Positions 1 to 5,156 of a stretch of DNA of 5,156 nt are shown here, in pieces. The notes below the pieces were generated by a model. It did not search any database and was not told where the DNA came from. It saw nothing but the letters and a program-made list of their open reading frames with translations. Positions within the stretch are counted from its first letter, which is position 1. Every line of letters starts with the position of its first letter. Made by a program: the position numbers and the translations under genes. This DNA comes from Nitriliruptoraceae bacterium (GTDB lineage Bacteria; Actinomycetota; Nitriliruptoria; Nitriliruptorales; Nitriliruptoraceae), in assembly GCA_007125475.1 (NCBI GenBank), contig SLDB01000065.1:1-5156 (forward strand), given 5' to 3'.

Positions 1-246
1 CTGGTCGGGGAGTGGTGGCTCGAGCACCGCAACCTGCCGCGGGAACGCGTCGCCGCCCACGTGGTGAACCTGTTGTGGAACGGGTTGCGCGGCCTGGAAT
101 CGCAACCCCCGCCGACCGCCGCAGCCCCCCCGCGCCCCGCGGGCGAGCCGGACGCCGAGGCGCCGGGCGGGCCGACGGAGCCGACGCCGGATGCCGCCAT
201 TGAGGATCCGATGGTCCCCGGTACCTCGACACAGGAGGCCACGTGA
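1..246 (+). CDS. Probable TetR/AcrR-family transcriptional regulator, C-terminal end (5' truncated by window edge)
   Basis: Reading frame 1 is open from the first base to a TGA at 244-246 and gives the last 81 residues of a protein. The first 32 residues contain E-W-W-L-E-H, then L-P-R-E-R-V-A-A-H and N-L-L-W-N-G-L-R-G-L. This amphipathic helical ending is typical of the ligand-binding/dimerisation domain of TetR-family repressors (family knowledge). The DNA-binding helix-turn-helix would lie upstream, outside the window, so the assignment rests on the C-terminus only. After it comes a tail of about 48 residues rich in Pro, Ala, Glu and Gly, probably disordered and longer than usual for the family. 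The stop overlaps the GTG start of the aminotransferase gene, so this regulator is probably the first or an early gene of the operon and may control it (inference). Another all-helical C-terminus cannot be excluded. Confidence 0.6.
   Translation: MVGEWWLEHRNLPRERVAAHVVNLLWNGLRGLESQPPPTAAAPPRPAGEPDAEAPGGPTEPTPDAAIEDPMVPGTSTQEAT
233..238 (+). promoter_or_regulatory. Strong ribosome binding site for the aminotransferase gene
   Basis: The sequence AGGAGG sits 4 bases before the GTG at 243, inside the end of the upstream regulator gene. It is a near-perfect Shine-Dalgarno match and supports GTG at 243 as the true start. Confidence 0.75.
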
Positions 247-1487
247 GCCCGCAGCCACTCGTCCCCCGGATGCGGGGGTTCGGCACGACGATCTTCGATG
301 AGATGTCGAAGCTCGCCCGGGACAACGACGCCGTGAACCTCGGGCAGGGGTTCCCGGACACCTCGCCGCCGGCCGCCGTGCTGCGGGCCGCGCAGCAGGC
401 GATGGACGCCGGGGAGAACCAGTACCCGCCGGGCCCCGGGATCCCGTCGTTGCGCCGGGCCGTCGCCGAACACCAGCAACGGTTCCACGGGCTTGGGTAC
501 GACCCTGATACCGAGGTGACGGTGACGTTCGGCGCGACCGAGGCGCTGGCCTCCAGCATCCTCGCCCTGTGCGACGCGGGCGACGAGGTGCTGGTCCTCG
601 AGCCGGCGTACGACTCCTACCCCGCGGTGATCGCGCTCGCCGGGGCGGTCGAACGCCGTGTCCCGCTGGAGCCACCGGCGATGGGGGAGACCCCGACCCC
701 GGCCACCGGCACCGCCACCCCCACCCCCGCGTCGACCGGGTGGCGCCTCGACGTCGACCGCCTCGCCGCCGCGGTCGGCCCCCGCACCCGGGTGCTGGTG
801 CTGAACACGCCGCACAACCCGACCGGCACGGTGCTCGACGCCGACACGCTGCAGGCCGTCGCCGAGGTGTGCGTCGAGCACGACCTGACGGTGATCACCG
901 ACGAGGTATACGAGCACCTGGTGTACGACGGGGTGCACACCCCGATCGCCACCTTCCCGGGGATGCGTGAGCGCACGGTGACGATCTCGAGCGCGGGGAA
1001 GACGTTCTCGTGCACCGGGTGGAAGGTCGGCTGGGCGTGCGCGCCCGGCGAGCTCACCACCGCGCTGCGGACCACCAAGCAGTTCCTCTCGTACGCTGGC
1101 GGAGCACCGCTGCAACACGGCATCGCCACGGCGCTCGGGCTCGGTGACGACGTCTACGCCGAGGTGGCCGACGTCCACCGCCAACGGCGCGACCTGCTGG
1201 TCGACGGCCTCGCGGGCGTGGGCCTGCCGGTGACCCGCTCGGCGGCGACGTACTTCGTCACCGCCGACGTCACCCCTCTCGGGTTCGACGACGGCGAGGC
1301 GTTCTGCCGCTGGGCGCCGGAGGGGATCGGGGTCGCGGCCGTGCCGGTCAGCGCGTTCGTCCGTGACGCCGAGGCGGTCCGGTCGTTGGTGCGCTTCGCG
1401 GTGTGCAAGCGCGACGAGGTGCTGCGGGAGGGTGTGCGACGACTCGGCACACTGGTCGGGGTCGTACCCGGCGAGGAGTCGGCATGA
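243..1487 (+). CDS. PLP-dependent class I/II aminotransferase (DapC / glutamine transaminase K / methionine aminotransferase type)
   Basis: This 414-residue protein transfers an amino group to or from a 2-oxo acid using pyridoxal phosphate in the cytoplasm. Visible fold-type I landmarks are: V-N-L-G-Q-G-F-P-D at 31-39 and Q-Y-P-P-G-P-G at 60-66 (substrate region); G-A-T-E-A at 97-101 (phosphate loop); Y123, which stacks on the ring; N-T-P-H-N-P-T-G at 188-195; D220 and Y223; S-S-A-G-K at 249-253 with K253 as the Schiff-base lysine; and R384 for the substrate carboxylate. The overall pattern resembles mycobacterial DapC (Rv0858c, from memory) as well as YbdL/KAT-like enzymes, so N-succinyl-diaminopimelate, glutamine, kynurenine or methionine are all possible substrates. 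The overlapping omega-amidase-like gene favours glutamine transamination (inference). An unusual Pro/Thr-rich insertion lies at about 145-166. The GTG start is backed by AGGAGG and overlaps the preceding stop. Confidence 0.93.
   Translation: MSPQPLVPRMRGFGTTIFDEMSKLARDNDAVNLGQGFPDTSPPAAVLRAAQQAMDAGENQYPPGPGIPSLRRAVAEHQQRFHGLGYDPDTEVTVTFGATEALASSILALCDAGDEVLVLEPAYDSYPAVIALAGAVERRVPLEPPAMGETPTPATGTATPTPASTGWRLDVDRLAAAVGPRTRVLVLNTPHNPTGTVLDADTLQAVAEVCVEHDLTVITDEVYEHLVYDGVHTPIATFPGMRERTVTISSAGKTFSCTGWKVGWACAPGELTTALRTTKQFLSYAGGAPLQHGIATALGLGDDVYAEVADVHRQRRDLLVDGLAGVGLPVTRSAATYFVTADVTPLGFDDGEAFCRWAPEGIGVAAVPVSAFVRDAEAVRSLVRFAVCKRDEVLREGVRRLGTLVGVVPGEESA
690..735 (+). repeat. Low-complexity C-rich tract encoding a Pro/Thr-rich insertion
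   Basis: An irregular ACCCC/ACCGC-type repeat encodes about 16 residues made almost only of Pro, Thr, Ala and Gly within the aminotransferase. It falls between the strand ending R-R-V-P-L-E-P and the W-R-L-D segment, a place where related enzymes have only a short turn. The reading frame is kept, so this looks like an in-frame expansion of a surface loop and not damage. Confidence 0.6.
1473..1478 (+). promoter_or_regulatory. Ribosome binding site for the amidase gene, inside the end of the aminotransferase gene
   Basis: GAGGAG lies 5 bases before the ATG at 1484. It selects this ATG over a possible in-frame GTG at 1403, which would add 27 residues overlapping the aminotransferase and with no family counterpart. 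Confidence 0.7.
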
Positions 1488-2272
1488 GGGTCGCCGTCGT
1501 GCAGCACGACGTGGTGTGGGAGGACCGGGACGCCACCCTGGCGGCGCTGCGCCCCCAGGTGGAGGCCGCTGTCGCCGGCGGGGCGCGCATGGTGGTCCTC
1601 GCCGAGATGTTCGCCGTCGGGTTCTCGATGAACGTCGAGCACACTGCCGAGGCCGAGGACGGCCCGACGGTGGCGTGGATGCGGGCGATCGCGGCGGAGC
1701 ACGACGTGTGGGTCACCGGGTCGGTGCCGATGCATCCACGGGCCGATGCCGCCGACCGGGTCCGGCCGACGAACGCGTTGATCCTGGCGGGCCCGTCCGG
1801 GGAGCACCTGCGCTACGACAAGCTGCACCCGTTCTCCTACGCCGGCGAGGACGAGGTGTTCCAACCCGGCACCACACCGGCGGTGACCACCGTCGACGGC
1901 GTCCGGATCGGGTTGTCGGTGTGTTACGACCTGCGGTTCGCGAACCTCTACTGGCATCGTGCGGCCGAGGTCGACGCCGAGGTGATCGTGGCCAGTTGGC
2001 CCGGGGCACGTCGGGCGCACTGGCGGGCGCTGCTGGACGCCCGGGCGATCGAGAACCAGGTCTACGTCGTCGCCGCGAACCGTGTCGGCGAAGGCGGCGG
2101 GCTGAGCTACACCGGTGACAGCCGGATCGTCGACCCGATGGGGGAGGTGGTCGCCTCCGCCGCCCACCAACAGACGCTCCTGTTCGCCGACGTCGACCCC
2201 GCCGTGGTCCGTGACGTCCGCGCGCGCTTCCCGTTCGCGCTGGATCGACGCACCGACCTGGGACCGGCGTGA
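1484..2272 (+). CDS. Carbon-nitrogen hydrolase (nitrilase superfamily), probable omega-amidase (2-oxoglutaramate amidase)
   Basis: This 262-residue cytoplasmic hydrolase cleaves a C-N amide bond. The nitrilase-superfamily triad is visible: E41 in L-A-E-M-F, K113 in Y-D-K-L-H-P-F, and nucleophile C147 in V-C-Y-D-L-R-F. E122 is a likely supporting acid. Further family marks are S-W-P at 171-173, A-R-A-I-E-N-Q at 186-192 and A-A-N-R-V-G at 197-202. The full domain is present with no extension, and the length is normal for YafV/MtnU/Nit2-type enzymes. These hydrolyse 2-oxoglutaramate or 2-oxosuccinamate to the 2-oxo acid and ammonia (family knowledge). The ATG overlaps the aminotransferase stop (ATGA), which matches the paired glutamine transaminase-omega-amidase pathway and is the main reason for the specific call. 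Other amidase or carbamoyl hydrolase substrates remain possible. Confidence 0.88.
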   Translation: MRVAVVQHDVVWEDRDATLAALRPQVEAAVAGGARMVVLAEMFAVGFSMNVEHTAEAEDGPTVAWMRAIAAEHDVWVTGSVPMHPRADAADRVRPTNALILAGPSGEHLRYDKLHPFSYAGEDEVFQPGTTPAVTTVDGVRIGLSVCYDLRFANLYWHRAAEVDAEVIVASWPGARRAHWRALLDARAIENQVYVVAANRVGEGGGLSYTGDSRIVDPMGEVVASAAHQQTLLFADVDPAVVRDVRARFPFALDRRTDLGPA

Positions 2273-3162
2273 ACCGCCCACACCCCCGGGTGGCGCTGGT
2301 CACCGGCGACGTCGACCGTGCCGCCGCCGAGCACCTCGACGCCCCGCTCGCCGCGGCGCTGGCCGCACGGGGCGCCGAGGTCGTCACCCCGTCATGGAGG
2401 GACGCCGCGGTGTCGTGGAGCTCGTTCGACGCCGCGGTGGTGCGCACCGCCTGGGACTACCCGTCGGACCGTGAGGCCTTCGTGTCGTGGGCGGTGGCCA
2501 CCGGTGAGGTGACCCGACTGTTCAACCCGCCCGACGTGCTGCGATGGAACACCCACAAGGGCTACCTGCTGGAGCTCGAGGACCGTGGTGCGCCGGTGGT
2601 GCCCACCGCGTGGCTGGGGGCCGGTGACGAGGTGGACCTCGCCGCGCTCCTGCGGTCCCGCGGCTGGTCGCAGGTGGTGATCAAGCCGGCGGTGGGGGTC
2701 GGCTCGCAGGGTGTGCTCTCCGTGGCCGACGACGGTCGACGGGCGGCGGTCGACGGTGCGGGCCAGCGCCACCTCGACGCCCTGTTGGCCGCCGGCGACG
2801 CGCTCGTACAGCCCTACCTCGACGGTGTCGCCGACGGGGAGCTGTCTGTCGTGGTCGTCGACGGCGAGCCGAGTCACGCGGTGCGCAAGCTCCCGGCGAC
2901 GGGGGAGTTCCGGGTGCAGCCGCAGTACGGTGGTACCAGCCGGCCGGAGGTCCTGGACCGCGACATCGCCGCGTTGGCATGGTGGGTGGTCGAGGCCGTC
3001 GGCACACCGTTGCTGCTGGCGCGCGTCGACCTGATCACCGATCCGTCCGGGACCCCGCAGCTCTCCGAACTGGAGGCGACCGAACCCGACCTCCTCCTGC
3101 ACGCCGCACCGCAGGCCGCCGGTCGGATAGCCGACGCGGTGCTATCCGGTGCCCGCACGTGA
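2269..3162 (+). CDS. ATP-grasp superfamily ligase, substrate unknown
   Basis: This 297-residue protein shows the ATP-grasp plan. The N-terminal part starts with the strand R-V-A-L-V-T-G-D and has V-V-R-T-A-W-D-Y at 57-64, a motif I associate with a RimK/DcsG-like uncharacterised group. N-T-H-K at 94-97 leads into the ATP-binding part, followed by V-V-I-K-P at 136-140 with a Gly-rich loop G-V-G-S-Q-G at 143-148 and Q-P-Y at 181-183. E191 and K207 follow, then R-V-D-L-I with R252 and D254, and S-E-L-E-A-T-E-P at 266-273 with metal-binding acidic residues E267 and E269. Such enzymes activate a carboxylate as an acyl phosphate and join it to an amine or similar nucleophile. All key residues appear intact. 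The GTG start overlaps the amidase stop (GTGA) with only a weak GGGA upstream, so translation probably depends on coupling. It probably acts on a product or relative of the transaminase/amidase step (inference); the actual substrate is unknown. Confidence 0.85.
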   Translation: MNRPHPRVALVTGDVDRAAAEHLDAPLAAALAARGAEVVTPSWRDAAVSWSSFDAAVVRTAWDYPSDREAFVSWAVATGEVTRLFNPPDVLRWNTHKGYLLELEDRGAPVVPTAWLGAGDEVDLAALLRSRGWSQVVIKPAVGVGSQGVLSVADDGRRAAVDGAGQRHLDALLAAGDALVQPYLDGVADGELSVVVVDGEPSHAVRKLPATGEFRVQPQYGGTSRPEVLDRDIAALAWWVVEAVGTPLLLARVDLITDPSGTPQLSELEATEPDLLLHAAPQAAGRIADAVLSGART

Positions 3163-3228
3163 GCTGACGTACGCCGGCTCGGCCGCGGCCCGCTCGATCC
3201 GCGCAATCGTCACCATGTCCAGTACCAC

Positions 3229-3234
3229 GAGGAG
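3229..3234 (+). promoter_or_regulatory. Ribosome binding site deciding the start of the SDR/epimerase gene
   Basis: GAGGAG is followed 8 bases later by ATG at 3243. A GTG at 3234 is in frame but lies on the motif itself and would add only three residues, so ATG at 3243 is preferred. I saw no convincing -35/-10 promoter or U-tract terminator in the 80-base gap 3163-3242, though the gap and separate ribosome binding site would allow a separate promoter. Confidence 0.65.
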
Positions 3235-3242
3235 TGTCCCCG

Positions 3243-4154
3243 ATGTCCAGGATCGCGATCACCGGTTCCACCGGTCTGCTCGGTGAGGCGCTGGGCGCCT
3301 CACTCACCGAAGACGGCCACACCGTCGTCCGGGTCGTCCGCGACGCCACCGACCTGGGTGACGACTCGGTCCTGTGGAACCCGGCCGCTGGCGAGATCGA
3401 TGCGTCCGGCCTCGAGGGAGTCGACGCGGTCGTCCACCTCGCGGCAGCGCCGATCCGTGGTACGCGTTGGCCACCGGCTCAGGTGCAGCGGCGACAGATC
3501 TACGAGTCCCGGGTCGTCGGTACGACGCTGCTCGCCAAGACCCTCGCCGGTCTCAGCGAGCCGCCCGGGGTGTTCGTCTCCGCCTCGGCGGTCGGCTACT
3601 ACGGTGACCGTGGGGACGAGGTTCTCACCGAGGATTCCGGTCCGGGTGACGACTTCCTCGCCGAGGCGTGCGCGGCGTGGGAGGGCTCGACGAAGCCGGC
3701 GGCGAGCGCCGGCATCCGCACCGTGCTGGCGCGCACCGGAGTGGTGATCGCCGACGGCGGGCCGCTCATCGACAAGGTGAAGATCCCGTTCAAGCTCGGT
3801 GTGGGGGGCCGTGTGGGTGACGGTCGGCAGTACGTGCCGTGGATCTCCCTGCATGACCACGTGCAGGCGATGCGGATGCTCCTCGACAGCGAGCTGTCGG
3901 GTCCGGTGAACCTCGTGGCTCCGGAGCCGGTCACGAACGCCGAGCTGACGCGGGCGATCGGGTCCGTGGTGCGCCGGCCGACGGTGATGCCGATCCCGCT
4001 GGTGATGATGCGCCTGCTCTACGGCGAGATCGGGGAGATGCTGGCGGCTACCAGCGCGCGGGTGGTGCCGCGACGACTCCTCGACGCAGGGTTCACGTAC
4101 TCCGTCACCGACATCCGCGAGGCGCTCGCGATCGCCCTGGACCGCGCCGCCTGA
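3243..4154 (+). CDS. TIGR01777/YfcH family (SDR39U1-like) NAD(P)-binding epimerase/oxidoreductase
   Basis: This 303-residue protein is an atypical short-chain dehydrogenase. It has the nucleotide-binding loop T-G-S-T-G-L-L-G at 7-14, D-A-V-V-H-L-A-A-A-P at 61-70, the family-typical S-A-S-A-V-G-Y-Y-G at 113-121, V-P-W-I-S-L-H-D at 198-205, and a C-terminal region beginning near P-T-V-M-P-I-P at 246-252. That region matches the small DUF1731 domain of this family. The classical Y-x-x-x-K pair is not seen in standard form, as expected for YfcH-like members. The length is normal. The biochemical substrate of the family is not established to my knowledge; a sugar-nucleotide-epimerase-like fold with NADP(H) binding is the safe description. 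It is separated by 80 bases from the upstream operon and converges with the MOSC genes, so it may be transcribed alone or by read-through. Confidence 0.92.
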   Translation: MSRIAITGSTGLLGEALGASLTEDGHTVVRVVRDATDLGDDSVLWNPAAGEIDASGLEGVDAVVHLAAAPIRGTRWPPAQVQRRQIYESRVVGTTLLAKTLAGLSEPPGVFVSASAVGYYGDRGDEVLTEDSGPGDDFLAEACAAWEGSTKPAASAGIRTVLARTGVVIADGGPLIDKVKIPFKLGVGGRVGDGRQYVPWISLHDHVQAMRMLLDSELSGPVNLVAPEPVTNAELTRAIGSVVRRPTVMPIPLVMMRLLYGEIGEMLAATSARVVPRRLLDAGFTYSVTDIREALAIALDRAA

Positions 4155-4197
4155 CGCCGGCGACGTCCGGTGGGCCGCGCGGTCAGCCGGCGTCGGG
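4150..4197. terminator. Possible bidirectional hairpin between convergent genes
   Basis: GACGCCGGC at 4153-4161 is the exact reverse complement of GCCGGCGTC at 4186-4194, with a 24-base loop. One wobble pair and two further C-G pairs extend the stem outward to 4150/4197. It covers both stop codons (TGA at 4152-4154 on + and at 4185-4183 on -). There is no T-run on either side, so it is not a classical intrinsic terminator. Such GC-only stems are common between convergent genes in high-GC bacteria. Confidence 0.35.
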
Positions 4198-4692
4198 GAT
4201 CGGTCCGGCCACGTCGAGGACGTCGCCGACCTGCACCACCCCCGGTTGATGGATCCGGGTCCGCAGCCCGCCACGGTTCAGCAGCGCCCGCATCACCGGT
4301 TTGCCGGTGACTTCCTCGAGGTGGGCGCAGGGCGTGCAGAGGTCGACGACGTCGAAGGCGGCCGAACCGACCCGCACCCGCAGGCCGACGAGCTCGTTGA
4401 GGTCGATACCACGGGTGACGATGTTGCGGCGCGATTCGTGTGGTTCGAACACGACCCCGGCCTCGTCGGCCGCGGCGGCGACCGCCTCCTCGGCGATGAA
4501 GGTGACCTCACGGCCGCCGTCCTCGCGTGGCCGGGCCGAGTAGAACCCGGTGCCACGCAGGTAACGGTCGGCGTCGAGCCCGGCACCGGCGACCGCGGCG
4601 ACCTCGTCGACGCCGCGCATCGGTTGGCCGGCACCGTCGGTGATGTAGATGCCGGTGACGACTCCGGTGCCGTTGCTGGGGTCAGGCTGCAT
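4183..4692 (-). CDS. MOSC-domain protein (complete)
   Basis: This 169-residue protein consists almost wholly of a MOSC domain, the fold shared with the C-terminus of molybdenum-cofactor sulfurase, mARC and YiiM (family knowledge). It is likely involved in sulfur or molybdenum-cofactor chemistry, but the reaction is not known. Visible features are G-L-D-A-D-R-Y at 38-44, R-E-V-T-F-I-A at 61-67, E-S-R-R-N-I at 86-91, D-L-N-E-L at 97-101, the cysteine pair C-T-P-C at 119-122 (one of which should be the conserved MOSC cysteine) and V-G-D-V-L near the end. ATG at 4692 is chosen because GAGG lies 6 bases upstream (4702-4699). A longer TTG start at 4755 would add 21 residues rich in Arg and Pro that do not look like a MOSC N-terminus. 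It lies 66 bases downstream of a second MOSC gene on the same strand, so the two are probably co-transcribed. Confidence 0.88.
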   Translation of the reverse strand: MQPDPSNGTGVVTGIYITDGAGQPMRGVDEVAAVAGAGLDADRYLRGTGFYSARPREDGGREVTFIAEEAVAAAADEAGVVFEPHESRRNIVTRGIDLNELVGLRVRVGSAAFDVVDLCTPCAHLEEVTGKPVMRALLNRGGLRTRIHQPGVVQVGDVLDVAGPIPDAG

Positions 4693-4703
4693 CGTGCGCC
4701 TCG

Positions 4704-4727
4704 TCGGCCGCGTCGGGGGACGGCCGA
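4704..4727. repeat. Inverted repeat between the two MOSC genes
   Basis: TCGGCCG at 4704-4710 and its exact reverse complement CGGCCGA at 4721-4727 are separated by 10 bases. The repeat sits in the 66-base gap, 12-35 bases before the start of the downstream MOSC gene on the - strand. It could form an RNA hairpin in the intercistronic leader or be a protein-binding dyad. Short GC-only repeats arise easily by chance at this base composition. Confidence 0.3.
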
Positions 4728-4758
4728 TCCTGCCACGTGGCCGGGGTGTGACCAAGCT

Positions 4759-5156
4759 TCAGGCACTGGCCTCCCGGATCGCGCCCAGCGGGTGGAACGT
4801 GTCGCCGAGGCGGATCTCGCCGGTCTCGACGATCCGGCACCGGATCCCGCCGGCATCCAGGAGGTGACGCATCACCGGCTTGCCGCTGAGCTCCTCGAGC
4901 CAGGTGCAGGGCAGGCAGGGCGCGACGGCCTCGATCACGGCGCCCCCGACGCGGAAACGGGTGCCGACGAGTTCGTTGAGGTCGACGCCGGTGGTGGGGA
5001 TGTTCCGGCGGGACTCGATCGGCGAGAAGTCGGTCCCGGTGGCTTCGGCTGCCGCGGCGATCGCCTCCGAGGCGATGAAGGTGACCTCGCGACCCCGGTC
5101 CTCGCGGAGGCGGTCCGAGAAGCTCCCGATCCGGTTCGCGTACCGGTCGCCTTCCA
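4759..5156 (-). CDS. Second MOSC-domain protein (N-terminus truncated by window edge)
   Basis: On the minus strand a frame is open from the window edge to TGA at 4761-4759, giving the last 131 residues (two bases of a preceding codon remain at 5155-5156). It begins E-G-D-R-Y and continues with R-E-V-T-F-I-A, E-S-R-R-N-I, D-L-N-E-L-V-G, the cysteine motif C-L-P-C and the ending R-L-G-D-T-F, all matching the neighbouring MOSC protein in the same order without gaps. By hand count about 69 of 121 aligned residues are identical. Roughly 35-45 N-terminal residues are missing beyond the window (inference from the paralogue). It is therefore a MOSC paralogue lying upstream in the same probable operon. 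The reaction is unknown, and differences around the cysteine motif (C-T-P-C-A-H versus C-L-P-C-T-W) may mean different partners or substrates. Confidence 0.86.
   Translation of the reverse strand, partial: EGDRYANRIGSFSDRLREDRGREVTFIASEAIAAAAEATGTDFSPIESRRNIPTTGVDLNELVGTRFRVGGAVIEAVAPCLPCTWLEELSGKPVMRHLLDAGGIRCRIVETGEIRLGDTFHPLGAIREASA

Noticed and set aside
1403..1483. Upstream GTG extension of the amidase gene
   Set aside because: It would add 27 residues of Ala/Gly/Arg-rich sequence overlapping the aminotransferase. ATG at 1484 begins directly at the family's first strand and has GAGGAG in front.
1154..2281. Long minus-strand open frame (375 codons) opposite the aminotransferase and amidase genes
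   Set aside because: It is a shadow of high-GC coding sequence. The product is Arg/His/Gly/Asp-rich without recognisable motifs, while the plus strand carries complete catalytic motifs.
3181..3190. Palindrome GGCCGCGGCC in the gap before the SDR gene, considered as terminator or operator
   Set aside because: It is a self-palindrome with no loop and no T-run, and is likely by chance at this GC content.
3215..3250. ATGTCCAG occurring twice (3215-3222 and 3243-3250), considered as a duplicated start or leader peptide
   Set aside because: The first copy opens a short frame that ends soon inside the SDR gene, in a different frame and with no ribosome binding site. It is probably coincidence.
3300..4274. 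Long minus-strand open frame (324 codons) opposite the SDR/epimerase gene
   Set aside because: It has a shadow-type composition (Arg, His, Asp, Pro rich) with no family motifs, and it overlaps two well-supported genes.
4693..4755. N-terminal extension of the complete MOSC protein from TTG at 4755
   Set aside because: It adds an Arg/Pro-rich stretch unlike any MOSC N-terminus. ATG at 4692 has its own GAGG and gives a normal length.

Overview
The window is a gene-dense stretch of a very GC-rich bacterial chromosome. The base composition, the strong G/C bias at third codon positions, the GTG starts and the protein families point to an Actinomycetota-type organism. I cannot name the genus from sequence alone. 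No RNA gene, CRISPR array, insertion sequence or phage feature was seen, and no gap between genes exceeds about 80 bases.

Left part (1-3162, + strand): four genes form one tightly packed transcription unit. They are the 3' end of a probable TetR-family regulator, a fold-type I PLP aminotransferase of the DapC / glutamine-transaminase-K / methionine-aminotransferase group, a nitrilase-superfamily amidase resembling omega-amidase (YafV/MtnU/Nit2), and an ATP-grasp ligase of unknown substrate. Every junction is a 4-base stop/start overlap (GTGA at 243, ATGA at 1484, GTGA at 2269), so translation is probably coupled. The aminotransferase and amidase fit the glutamine transaminase-omega-amidase route. 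In that route glutamine donates its amino group to a 2-oxo acid, and the 2-oxoglutaramate formed is hydrolysed to 2-oxoglutarate and ammonia. The ATP-grasp enzyme is not part of the classical pathway and is the least explained member.

Middle part (3163-4154, + strand): after an 80-base gap with its own ribosome binding site lies a single gene for a TIGR01777/YfcH (SDR39U1-like) atypical short-chain dehydrogenase/epimerase.

Right part (4183-5156, - strand): two MOSC-domain genes lie in tandem, converging on the SDR gene. The promoter-distal one is complete. The upstream one runs off the window and lacks its N-terminus. The two proteins are about 57% identical over the shared region by hand count, which suggests local duplication. 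A GC-rich inverted repeat covers both stop codons of the convergent pair and may act as a two-way terminator.

Most of this is recognisable housekeeping or accessory metabolism. The points most worth a second look are the ATP-grasp gene locked into the transaminase/amidase operon, the Pro/Thr-rich insertion in the aminotransferase, and the duplicated MOSC pair.
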